Assembly: GCF_900112065.1 (NCBI RefSeq)
Contig: NZ_FOKE01000002.1
Coordinates: forward strand, 368,253-432,252
Length of the DNA stretch: 64,000 bases
Source: Cohnella sp. OV330
Lineage (GTDB): Bacteria > Bacillota > Bacilli > Paenibacillales > Paenibacillaceae
Reading direction: 5' to 3'
This document shows positions 37,462 through 45,095 of the stretch, one piece after another. Below the pieces are notes generated by a model. It was given only the letters and a program-made list of their open reading frames with translations, ran no database searches and was not told where the DNA came from. Position numbers and translations under genes: made by a program. Positions within the stretch are counted from its first letter, which is position 1. Every line of letters begins with the position of its first letter.

Positions 37462-37493
37462 GACGCTTGCCCTCGGGCAAGCGTCGTGCCTTT
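37462..37493 (+). terminator. Terminator of fabH
   Basis: GACGCTTGCCC / GGGCAAGCGTC inverted repeat (11 bp, minimal loop) followed by a modest T run, 39 nt after the fabH stop. Confidence 0.65.
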
Positions 37494-37554
37494 CCCCCCT
37501 CCTTGGACATAAACTGTTAAGTAGCAGCAGAAGGCGGCGAAAGGAGGGCATGCG

Positions 37555-38274
37555 ATGTCGGGCCCCTTGGTTAGCATCATCATCCCTTTTTATAACGACG
37601 GCTACGTCAATCAGGCGGTCGCCAGCGCCCTGGCGCAGACCTATCCGAATATCGAGATTATCGTCGTGGACGACGGATCGACCGCGAACCAGCATCTGCT
37701 GGATCCGTACCGGTCCAGAATACACTACCTCGGCAAGGCAAACGGCGGGACGGCCAGCGCGCTGAACCACGGCATCCGCATGTCCAATGGCGAATACATC
37801 GCTTGGCTCAGCTCCGACGATATCTTTTATCCGCACAAGGTAGCCGGCCAGCTCGGTCATATGCTGACGCGCGGCGCGCTGATCAGCAGCACGGATTTCG
37901 ACCTGATCGGCGCCGGCGGCGAGCTGCTGAAGCCGCAGCTGGCCGTCAAATTCGACAGCGCCGGGGGCTTTTTGCGCGCGCTCCATACCTTCTGTCCGAT
38001 CAACGGCTGCACCGTCATGATGCATCGCAGCGTCGTCGGCCAAGTCGGATGGTTCAATGAGGGACTGCGCTACACGCAAGATTACGATTATTGGCTGCGG
38101 GTGATCTTGGCGGGCATCGACTTTCACTTCGTCAATTCGCCGCTCACCGCCTACCGCTGGCACGACAATTCGGGTACCTCCCGCCACTTGGACCAGGTCA
38201 ACGCGGAGTTTGCCATGGTGCACAACTGGTACGTTCATAGCCTGAACGGGCTGATCGCCCGCGTTGGCGGATAA
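37555..38274 (+). CDS. Family 2 glycosyltransferase
   Basis: 239 residues, start ATG after AAAGGAGGGCATGC. GT-A fold: VSIIIPFYNDGYVNQAV, IIVVDDGST (about 36-44), GKANGGTASALNHGI, YIAWLSSDD (about 78-87, the metal-binding DD), INGCTVMMHRS and TQDYDYWLR (about 170-178). Soluble. It is a close paralogue of the convergent gene at 38747-39544, with near-identical GKANGGTASALNHG and AWLSSDD blocks. Likely donor is a nucleotide sugar; acceptor unknown. Confidence 0.92.
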   Translation: MSGPLVSIIIPFYNDGYVNQAVASALAQTYPNIEIIVVDDGSTANQHLLDPYRSRIHYLGKANGGTASALNHGIRMSNGEYIAWLSSDDIFYPHKVAGQLGHMLTRGALISSTDFDLIGAGGELLKPQLAVKFDSAGGFLRALHTFCPINGCTVMMHRSVVGQVGWFNEGLRYTQDYDYWLRVILAGIDFHFVNSPLTAYRWHDNSGTSRHLDQVNAEFAMVHNWYVHSLNGLIARVGG

Positions 38275-38300
38275 ATGCACGTGTAAGAATACGCGATGAA

Positions 38301-38338
38301 AGACGCCTCGGAGGAACGGAATTCCGGGCGTCTATTTG
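38301..38338 (+). terminator. Terminator of the GT2 gene at 37555
   Basis: AGACGCC / GGGCGTCT stem with inner GGA/TCC pairing, 26 nt after the stop; T-poor tail (TATTTGCTGTT). Confidence 0.5.
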
Positions 38339-38409
38339 CTGTTCGGGCAGGTTTTCGGGTCGGTTGTTTGGGTCGATGCAGCGGTTCCCCCCATGGACCT
38401 CGCGCCTAT

Positions 38410-38610
38410 CCTGCAAACGTACAGGAAAGCGTAGCCGTTTTAAGTGTTCGGACAGGACTATCGCGCAAAAGTGCGACAACGAAGCTTCTCGAAGCTTCGT
38501 TGTCGCACTTTTGTGGGTACCTATCACGCACATTTGCAGGTTACATCGCAAAATCGCTCAAGCGTACCGTATATCGCGCACATTTGCAGGATACGACGCA
38601 TAAATGCTCG
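38410..38610. repeat. Degenerate direct repeats of a TATCxCGCACATTTGCAGG-like unit
   Basis: Related units occur near 38406 (TATCCTGCAAACGTACAGGA), 38459 (TATCGCGCAAAAGTGCGAC), 38522 (TATCACGCACATTTGCAGG) and 38572 (TATCGCGCACATTTGCAGG). The last two differ by one base over 19. They lie in the 470-bp gap between two convergent GT2 genes, where I see no gene. Confidence 0.6.
38466..38513. repeat. Perfect 23-bp inverted repeat with 2-nt spacer
   Basis: Arms 38466-38488 and 38491-38513 (CAAAAGTGCGAC...GAAGCTTC and exact complement) separated by TC. It is too far from the neighbouring stops and has too small a loop to be a plain terminator. It could be a mobile-repeat end or a protein-binding/cruciform site. 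Confidence 0.85.
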
Positions 38611-38696
38611 AGTACGATCCTCCTCGTCTCCCAGTCCCCCGTTCGCCGACCGCTCCCCCCTTTGTCACAAGCGTGCGTCGCCCACCTTTTCGCACG

Positions 38697-38736
38697 AAAA
38701 AGCCGCCCAGCCGCGGAGTTCCCGGCCGGACGGCTC
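38697..38736 (-). terminator. Terminator of the GT2 gene at 38747
   Basis: Minus-strand AGCCGTCC...GGGCGGCT stem followed by TTTTTCG, 11 nt after the stop. Confidence 0.7.
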
Positions 38737-38746
38737 TTCTATGCGA

Positions 38747-39544
38747 TCATCGCTTACCTGCTTTGCTTAACGGCGGCCGCAGCGCTGTGAGCAGTCGGAC
38801 CAGGCTGCCTCTGTACTTGGCCGCCGTCGCCATGAATTCCGCCTCCGCTTCCCCTTGATGGCGAATCGTGCCCATCCCGGCATGCTTGCGGTATTCCGTC
38901 AACGGTTCGTTCAGGTAGGTCGGCGGATAGCCGGCGAGCGTCGCCCGGACCCACAAGTCGTAATCGTGCGTGAAAACCGCGCCTTCGTCGAAGCCGCCCA
39001 GCTGCTCGAACAGCGCTTTGCGCATCATGACCGTGCAGCCGTTGATCGCGTTAGAGCGCAGCAGCGACCGGTAGAAGTCGTATCGGCTCTCGAAGGCGAG
39101 CCGCACCGGCTTCGAGCTCGGCACGCCCGCGGCGTCGATCGTGCGGAACGCGGTGTGGCTGATCGACGATCCGGTCCGCTCCATATGCTCGACTTGGCGC
39201 TCCAGCTTGCCCGGCAGCCAGCGGTCGTCCGAGCTGAGCCAGGCGACGTACTCGCCCCGCGCCATGCGGAAGCCGTGATTGAGCGCGCTCGCCGTGCCGC
39301 CGTTCGCTTTGCCGAGCACGTGAATGCGGCCCTGGAACCGGTGAAGCCGCCACGCCTCGCGCGTAGAACCGTCGTCGACGACGATAACTTCCAGTCCGTC
39401 GATGCGCTGAGCCAGCACGCTCTCGACGGCTTCCCCGATATACGGATCGTTAAAAAAAGGGATGACGGCGGTCACCTTCGGCCGGCCCGCGCCTTGACCG
39501 CCGCCGCCCGAACTGCCGCCCTTGCCCTCGCCTGCGCTGTTCAT
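38747..39544 (-). CDS. Family 2 glycosyltransferase
   Basis: 265 residues, start ATG after GAGGAGGACTCGGGC. The first 22 residues are a Gly/Ser linker (GEGKGGSSGGGGQGAG). The GT-A fold then shows VTAVIPFFNDPYIGEAV, VIVVDDGST, GKANGGTASALNHGF, YVAWLSSDD, INGCTVMMRK and THDYDLWVRA. Paralogue of the enzyme at 37555. It is the last gene of the minus-strand run 47439-38747 that makes and transfers sugars. Confidence 0.92.
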   Translation of the reverse strand: MNSAGEGKGGSSGGGGQGAGRPKVTAVIPFFNDPYIGEAVESVLAQRIDGLEVIVVDDGSTREAWRLHRFQGRIHVLGKANGGTASALNHGFRMARGEYVAWLSSDDRWLPGKLERQVEHMERTGSSISHTAFRTIDAAGVPSSKPVRLAFESRYDFYRSLLRSNAINGCTVMMRKALFEQLGGFDEGAVFTHDYDLWVRATLAGYPPTYLNEPLTEYRKHAGMGTIRHQGEAEAEFMATAAKYRGSLVRLLTALRPPLSKAGKR

Positions 39545-39579
39545 GCCCGAGTCCTCCTCTTACGGTCAGTTCGCTCCGT

Positions 39580-40512
39580 TCAAGCCGGTCCGGACGGACG
39601 CTCCCGCTCGGATTGAAGCGTGTCGGCGATCGAACGCGCGAACGGGACGGACGGCTGCCAGCCGAGTTCGCGGATGGCGTCCGCTCGCCGCGCCAGCGGC
39701 GATGGCCCGCCCGCCGACCCGATCTCCCAACGAAGCGGCACGCGGCTCGCCCGGTCGAAGGCGTCCTTGACCTCGCCGAGGCTGCGCAGCGTGCCCGATT
39801 CCAGCGCGTAGCGAACGCCTGGCGCGCCCTCGCGAAGCAGCGTCGCGTACGCCGCCGCGGCATCGCGCACGTCAAGGAAGTCCCGCCGCTCCTCCAGCGA
39901 AGACAAGCGGAACGGCGCGGACCCCCGCTCCGTCTCCGCGTCTCGCTCGCAGGCGGCGGCCCAGCGCGCGATCTTGCCGCAGATGCCCGCGCTGCCGCCG
40001 GGCCCGATCAGGTTGCACGGCTCCGCGACGATCACCTGCTGGCCGTACCAGTGATGCCAGGCCAGCGCGGCCGTCACCTGCAGCGCCTTGCTGAAGCCGT
40101 ACGGATGCAGCGTGCGCGTCAGATCTTCGTCCGGCCGCGGGCTCAGCATCGAGCCGACGACAAGCGTCCGGCAGTCCGGGAGCGCGCGCGCGCCTTCCAG
40201 CACGTAAACCGTGGACAGCAGGTTGGCGGACAGCACGACATCGGGGGTACGCCACGATTCGTCCACCGCGTTGCGACCGGCCAGATGGAGCACGGCGTCC
40301 GGGCGAACCTGCTCGAGCAGCGACCGGACGGACGCGCGGTCCGTCAGATCGCAGGCCAGCTCGGCAGCCGCGCCGGCGACTGGCGGGCGTCCCCCGGCCG
40401 CGGGAGCGCGCGGAGACACGACGGCCGTCACCTCCATGCCCTCCCGTGCCAGCCGTTCGCAAGCGTGCCGGCCGCTGAAGCCCGCGGCGCCAGTGACCAG
40501 CACCCGCGTCAA
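39580..40512 (-). CDS. NAD(P)-dependent sugar epimerase/reductase (extended SDR, GMD/Rmd-like)
   Basis: 310 residues. I choose TTG 40512, which overlaps the upstream stop (TTGA) and sits 9 nt after GGAGGG. Rossmann loop VLVTGAAGFSGRHACERL at the N-terminus, HLAGRNAVDESWRTPDVVLSANLLSTVYVLEGAR (about 70-103, cited in part as the GMD/Rmd-like block), catalytic Tyr-x3-Lys in HPYGFSKALQ, and NLIGPGGS. GDP-mannose 4,6-dehydratases and GDP-4-keto-6-deoxymannose reductases look like this, but the substrate is inferred. Translationally coupled to the RmlD-like gene. Confidence 0.86.
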   Translation of the reverse strand: MTRVLVTGAAGFSGRHACERLAREGMEVTAVVSPRAPAAGGRPPVAGAAAELACDLTDRASVRSLLEQVRPDAVLHLAGRNAVDESWRTPDVVLSANLLSTVYVLEGARALPDCRTLVVGSMLSPRPDEDLTRTLHPYGFSKALQVTAALAWHHWYGQQVIVAEPCNLIGPGGSAGICGKIARWAAACERDAETERGSAPFRLSSLEERRDFLDVRDAAAAYATLLREGAPGVRYALESGTLRSLGEVKDAFDRASRVPLRWEIGSAGGPSPLARRADAIRELGWQPSVPFARSIADTLQSERERPSGPA

Positions 40513-41417
40513 TCCGCGTCGCCCTCCATCCAATGCCGCAGCTCGGATAGCATTTGCGCGTACCCGGGAGGCCGGTACGCGAAGCCGCTTTTCGTCGGCG
40601 CCAGCGTGCGGTCGATCGACGGCTCCGCTACCGGCACGATCCGGACGTCCGTATGTTCGAACGTATCGGCGAATAAGCCGAGGAGGTCATGCTTGTTGAC
40701 CGTTTCGGGCGCCGTCAGATGCACGAGACCGCCGACGTCCGGATGCGCGATCGCCCATTCCACCGCTTTGGCGAGCTCGAGCGTCGTCACCCCGTTCCAA
40801 TGGACGTTGACGTAGCCCGACACGCTGCCCGTGCTGCCGAGGAACCACTTGAGCAGGCCAATCCCATTGGCGCGCAGCTCCGGTCCGATGATGGACGTGC
40901 GCAGCGTCAGGCACGCGGGGTCCGTGATCTCGCCCAGCGCCTTGCTGCGCGCGTATACCGTCACGCCGTCCGGCTGCTCCTGTTCCGCGTAGCCGCCCCT
41001 GTCTCCAAGGAACACGCAGTCGGAGCTGATATGAATCAATCTGCCGCCTCCGCGTTTGCACAGATGACGGAGCCAATGCGGCAGCAGGCCGTTCACGAGG
41101 TAAGCGTCGAGCGGATGGTCCTCGGCCTGCCGGTTCAGCACGCCTACCGCATTGACGATAAGATCCGGCCGCGTCTCGGCGACCAGATCCGCGACCTGCT
41201 CGAAGCGCCGGACGTCCAGCACGCGGACGGCAAGCGCCGCCCGGCCGCCGTCGTCCGCGGTCCCCGCCTGCTCGGCGTCGCCGCAGGCTTTCCGCACGAC
41301 CGGGATATCCCCGGCCGTCCGTACCGTGACCGTCACCTCGTGCCCGGTGCGCTTCAGCAGATAAGCCGCTATGACATGACCCGCCATTCCGCTTCCGCCA
41401 AGCACCAGTATTTTCAT
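40509..41417 (-). CDS. RmlD-like NDP-sugar 4-reductase (extended SDR)
   Basis: 302 residues, ATG after GGGGGGTTTCTCCA-type sequence, overlapping the upstream dehydratase by 4 nt. MKILVLGGSGMAGHVIAAYL nucleotide loop, NAVGVLNRQAEDHPLDAYLVNGLLPHWL, HISSDCVFLGDRGGYAE and Tyr-x3-Lys in YARSKALGE. RmlD reduces dTDP-4-keto-rhamnose. Next to a UDP-GlcNAc 4,6-dehydratase and a 2-epimerase, a WbvR/CapF-like role (reducing UDP-4-keto-6-deoxy-HexNAc) is more likely; this is inference from context. Confidence 0.86.
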   Translation of the reverse strand: MKILVLGGSGMAGHVIAAYLLKRTGHEVTVTVRTAGDIPVVRKACGDAEQAGTADDGGRAALAVRVLDVRRFEQVADLVAETRPDLIVNAVGVLNRQAEDHPLDAYLVNGLLPHWLRHLCKRGGGRLIHISSDCVFLGDRGGYAEQEQPDGVTVYARSKALGEITDPACLTLRTSIIGPELRANGIGLLKWFLGSTGSVSGYVNVHWNGVTTLELAKAVEWAIAHPDVGGLVHLTAPETVNKHDLLGLFADTFEHTDVRIVPVAEPSIDRTLAPTKSGFAYRPPGYAQMLSELRHWMEGDAD

Positions 41418-42397
41418 TGGAGAAACCCCCCACGCACCAGCATACTCCGGATTTCTTCATGGTCCATGAGTCCCGTCCCCGAGCTGTAGCTATGAAGCTC
41501 CGCGCGCGGATAGGCGTCGTAATGCGCCTGAAGGCCTTCGAGCTCCAGCGTCGGCAGGATGACCAGATATTGATCGTCGTACTCGACGGTGCTCTGGCTC
41601 TCGTATTCGGTGAGCAGAATCTCGTCGAGCTTTTCGCCGGGGCGCACGCCCGTCTCCACGATCTCGGCGGACTTGCCCATCGCGTCCATGAGCACCTCGG
41701 CGAGGTCGATGATCCGGCAGGTCGGCATTTTCATGACGAAAATCTCGCCCCCGACGCTGACCTCCACGGCTTTGAACAGCAGCGTGATCGCATCCTGCAG
41801 CGTGAGGAAGAAGCGCGTCATGTCCCGGTGCGTCAGGTTGACCTGGCCGCGGTTTTTGATATGGTCCATGAACAGGTGGATGACGCTCCCGTTCGTGCCG
41901 AGCACGTTGCCGCCGCGGACGCAGACGAACTTCGTGTCGGACTTCAGCAGATTCGCGTACACGATGAGCTTTTCGCCGATCGCCTTGGTCATGCCGTAGA
42001 AATTGGACGGGTTCGCCGCTTTGTCGGTCGAGATGTTGATGACGCGGTCCACTTTATTTTCGATCGCCGCTTCGATGACGTTTTGCGTCCCGAGCACGTT
42101 GGTCTTGAGCGCTTCGTACGGCTGGATCTCGCACACGGGCACGTGCTTCAGCGCCGCCAGATGGAACAAAATGTCCACGCCCTGGCAAGCCTTGGAGAGC
42201 GCCTCGCGGTCCCGCACGTCCCCGATGAAAAAGGTCAGCCTCGCGTCCTCGAACTCGCGGCTCATCGCCACCTGGCTGGACTCGCTGCGCGAGTAGACGA
42301 TGATCTCCTTCGGTCCGAGCGTCAAAAGCTGACGAACCAGCTCATGTCCCCACGAGCCGGTGCCCCCGGTTACGAGGATGCGTTTACCCTCATACAT
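41414..42397 (-). CDS. UDP-GlcNAc 4,6-dehydratase/5-epimerase (CapE/WbjB/FlaA1-type SDR)
   Basis: 327 residues from ATG 42397 (MYEGKRILVTGGTGSWG), overlapping the 2-epimerase gene end and following GGAGGG. Nucleotide loop TGGTGSWG (10-17), HLAALKHVPVCE (79-90), and the family signature STDKAANP with Tyr134-x3-Lys138. Such enzymes start synthesis of 6-deoxy-HexNAc sugars. With the reductase and the 2-epimerase it forms the classic three-gene set for UDP-L-FucNAc or UDP-L-QuiNAc. Confidence 0.9.
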   Translation of the reverse strand: MYEGKRILVTGGTGSWGHELVRQLLTLGPKEIIVYSRSESSQVAMSREFEDARLTFFIGDVRDREALSKACQGVDILFHLAALKHVPVCEIQPYEALKTNVLGTQNVIEAAIENKVDRVINISTDKAANPSNFYGMTKAIGEKLIVYANLLKSDTKFVCVRGGNVLGTNGSVIHLFMDHIKNRGQVNLTHRDMTRFFLTLQDAITLLFKAVEVSVGGEIFVMKMPTCRIIDLAEVLMDAMGKSAEIVETGVRPGEKLDEILLTEYESQSTVEYDDQYLVILPTLELEGLQAHYDAYPRAELHSYSSGTGLMDHEEIRSMLVRGGFLQ

Positions 42398-43481
42398 CCA
42401 TAATCCCTCCAAGCACGTATTTGGCCACCTTAGCAGATACTTGACGGTCCCCATAACCTTCGGGCAATTGCCAGCCCGTACCCAGACGAATCATCGCCTC
42501 TGCGGACCTCGCGATCGCGCGCGCCTCGACGCCGGACACGATGTTGCTCCCGCAATCGACCGTCTCCGGACGCTCGGTCGTCCGCCGCACCGTGACGGCA
42601 GGCACCTGGAAGATGCAGCATTCCTCCTGAACCGTGCCGCTGTCGGTCAGCGCGCAGCGCGCGCTTCGCTCCAATTGGACGAAGTCGAAGAAGCCGAACG
42701 GCTCGTGAAACTCGAGCAGCGGGTGAATCAGCTCCGCCATGTCGGTCGTGAGCCGCGAGCGCGTCCGCGGGTGCAGGCTGCAGATGAGCCGCATCCCCTG
42801 CTGCTCCGCCACCATGCCGAGGCCGGTCACGATCTCTCGCAGCCGTCCCGGATCGTCGACGTTTTCCGCGCGGTGGATCGTGGCGAGCAGGTAGCCGCCG
42901 GGCTGCAGCTTCAGCCGTTCCAGCACGTCGCTCGCGTCGATTTTCGGCTTGTAGTGCTCGAGCACCTCGAAGATCGGATTGCCCGTCTTGAAAATGCGCG
43001 CGACGGGAAAGCCCTCGCGCAGCAGATTTTGCTTGCTGTTCTCCGTATAAGGGAGATTGGCGGTCGATACCGCGTCGATAATGCGGCGGTTCTTCTCCTC
43101 CGGCACGGCCAGGTCGAAGCAGCGGTTGCCCGCTTCCATATGCACGACCGGAAATCCGAGCCGCTCGGCGAGCACCGCGCACAGCGCGCTGTTCGTGTCG
43201 CCCAGCAGCAGCACGCGGTCCGGACGCTCGCGCAGCAGCACCTCTTCGACCGCGGCGAACGTGGCGGACAACTGAGCGCCCACCGTTTCCTTGCGCGCGG
43301 TAATTTGAACGTCGGGCTGCCGAAGCTCCATTTCCTCGTAGAAAATGTCGTTCAGCCTCGGCGAGAAATTTTGCCCGGTATGCACGATGACGTGACGACC
43401 TGAGAGATCGTCCAGAAGGCGCGTGAGCAGGCTGAGCCGGATAACCTCCGGCCGCGTGCCCAGGATCGTGACGACTCGCAT
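42390..43481 (-). CDS. wecB: UDP-N-acetylglucosamine 2-epimerase (non-hydrolysing)
   Basis: 363 residues, start ATG after AAGGAAGATGATGGC. MRVVTILGTRPEVIRLSLL, HTGQNFSPRLNDIFYEEM, LLLGDTNSALCAVLAERL, HMEAGNRCFDLAVPEEKNRRIID, TIHRAENVDDPGRL and TDSGTVQEE are diagnostic of WecB/MnaA/CapG. It inverts C2 of UDP-HexNAc. Linked genes suggest it acts on the product of the dehydratase/reductase pair (as CapG or WbvD) rather than supplying ManNAc, but both are possible. The symbol reflects family only. Confidence 0.9.
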   Translation of the reverse strand: MRVVTILGTRPEVIRLSLLTRLLDDLSGRHVIVHTGQNFSPRLNDIFYEEMELRQPDVQITARKETVGAQLSATFAAVEEVLLRERPDRVLLLGDTNSALCAVLAERLGFPVVHMEAGNRCFDLAVPEEKNRRIIDAVSTANLPYTENSKQNLLREGFPVARIFKTGNPIFEVLEHYKPKIDASDVLERLKLQPGGYLLATIHRAENVDDPGRLREIVTGLGMVAEQQGMRLICSLHPRTRSRLTTDMAELIHPLLEFHEPFGFFDFVQLERSARCALTDSGTVQEECCIFQVPAVTVRRTTERPETVDCGSNIVSGVEARAIARSAEAMIRLGTGWQLPEGYGDRQVSAKVAKYVLGGIMDV

Positions 43482-43485
43482 GCCA

Positions 43486-45075
43486 TCATCTTCCTTTCCT
43501 TTTCCTCGCTGATGCGGATCTTCTTCTCTTGCGTCCGACGCTTCGCGCGGCGACGCGCCTGCGGCTGCGTCCCCTTCGCCGAAGTACGCGGAGTCGCTTC
43601 CCGCGAATCCTCGCGCGGCCGCGCTTTCTCAGCCGGCGGCGCCCCCGCCTGGGCCGGCGCCTGCCCGCAGGCGCTTCGAGCAGCGGTTCGCCGTCCGGAA
43701 TGAAGTCGAGGACAAGCGCCGGGACGTCCCGGACGTCCTCGAAGCGGAAGCCGTGATCCCGCAGCGCCTTCGGCGAAGCGAAGGGCCGTCTGCGGCCGTG
43801 CTGAATCAGGTACACCGTGCCGTTGCCGGCGCCGCGCACGAGCCCGTGCTGCGGAATCTCGGGCGGCAGCGCCGCGGGCTGCTGCGAGGCCGGCGGCGGC
43901 AGGCGGCGCAGCCAGGCGCCGAGCGCCTCGCGGAATTGCCGGACGCCGAAGCGCTCCGCCGCGACCCTGGCATTGTGCGCGCCCAGCGACTGCCGCAGCG
44001 CCGGGTTGTACATGAGCATGTGCAGCCGCTCCGTCAGTCCTTGCGCATGCCCCGTCGGCACGAGCCAGGCCCCGGCCTCCGCCTGCTCCAGAATCTCGCG
44101 CAGTCCGCCCGCCGCGAAGGCGACGACCGGCTTGCCGAACATCATCCCCTCGAGCGCGGTCATGCCGAAGCCTTCCGGCACGAGGCTCGGGACGACGACC
44201 GCGTCCATCGGCGCGTAAATCTCCTCGATCCGCTCGCGGAACTCCATCCAGGCGAAACGGCTGCTCAGATCCTGGCGCCAGATGAGCTCGCGGCAGGCAT
44301 GGACGTACGGTTCGTCGACCGACTTGCCGACGATCATCGCGCGGACGCCCGAATGCTGCTTCATGAGGGGGATCATCGCGTGCACGAATTCGAGCAGCCC
44401 CTTGTTCGGATAGATCGTAGCGGCGATGAAGCCGGCCACGAAGTCCTCGTCCCGGAAGCCGAGACGGCCGCGATGGCGCGCGCGGATCTCCGGCCAACGC
44501 TCCGGCGCGTGCGCGGCCGGATCGACGTAGGGACGCAGCACGTCCGCCTTGCCCCCCGCGCCCGATTCGCGGTACGGCTCCAGCACGCTGTCGGAGATGC
44601 CGACGATCAGCTGGCTGTAGAGACTCACGATCGCCGCCGCCTGCGGCCGGTTCGGCGTGCCGCGCATCGTCTCCATCACCGACCAGATCGACGGAATGCC
44701 GAGAGACGTCGCGGCCATCGCGGGCATCGGATGCACGGTCGTGTTGGTCCACACGTAATCCGGCGACTCGCGGAGCAGCAGGAAGACGAGCGGCTCCCAT
44801 GCGGGATGCGACGGCAGCGCGCCGACCTCGGCGTCGACTTGGGGCAGCGCGCTGAACAGCGCGAGGCTGAGCGGCAGGTCCATGGCGAGCGTCCCGATCC
44901 CGGCGGCGCGCGCTTGCGCGGCCAGCACGCCTTCCTGCGGTACGACCAGCTTGCACTCGAAGTGCGCCGCGAGCTCCCGGATGAAGAGCAGGAAGAGCTT
45001 TTCCGCGCCGGTCATCACGTCGACGCCGCTGAGATGGGAGAATAGAAGCAGCTTCGGCCTTCCGCCCACGGCCAC
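43486..45075 (-). CDS. Family 4 glycosyltransferase with a basic C-terminal tail
   Basis: 529 residues, GTG start after AAAGGAGATGA. GT-B fold: LLLFSHLSGVDVMTGAEKLFLLFIRELA at the N-terminus; FVAGFIAATIYPNKGLLEFVHAMIPL (about 215-240); and the EX7E block PEGFGMTALEGMMFGKPVVAFAAGGLREI (about 310-338). After the enzyme (about 420-470) comes a module with VYLIQHGRRRPFASPKALRDHGF, repeated in looser form at the C-terminus of the GT at 56946. The last about 60 residues are almost pure Arg/Lys (RRRPRRGRRRLRKRGRAR and more). This tail is not part of the GT4 family and recalls the basic N-termini of the neighbours. Confidence 0.9.
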   Translation of the reverse strand: MAVGGRPKLLLFSHLSGVDVMTGAEKLFLLFIRELAAHFECKLVVPQEGVLAAQARAAGIGTLAMDLPLSLALFSALPQVDAEVGALPSHPAWEPLVFLLLRESPDYVWTNTTVHPMPAMAATSLGIPSIWSVMETMRGTPNRPQAAAIVSLYSQLIVGISDSVLEPYRESGAGGKADVLRPYVDPAAHAPERWPEIRARHRGRLGFRDEDFVAGFIAATIYPNKGLLEFVHAMIPLMKQHSGVRAMIVGKSVDEPYVHACRELIWRQDLSSRFAWMEFRERIEEIYAPMDAVVVPSLVPEGFGMTALEGMMFGKPVVAFAAGGLREILEQAEAGAWLVPTGHAQGLTERLHMLMYNPALRQSLGAHNARVAAERFGVRQFREALGAWLRRLPPPASQQPAALPPEIPQHGLVRGAGNGTVYLIQHGRRRPFASPKALRDHGFRFEDVRDVPALVLDFIPDGEPLLEAPAGRRRPRRGRRRLRKRGRARIRGKRLRVLRRRGRSRRRVAARSVGRKRRRSASARKRKGR

Positions 45076-45095
45076 TCATCTCCTTTGGTAAAGTG

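Noticed and set aside
36892..38280. Long antisense frame across fabH and the GT2 gene
   Set aside because: Spans two recognised genes and an intergenic terminator; no domain signal.
43352..45079. Long open frame (575 codons) overlapping the GT4 gene in another minus-strand frame
   Set aside because: Arg/Ala/Gly-rich translation without motifs, typical of a shadow frame in GC-rich DNA; the GT4 frame has clear family motifs.
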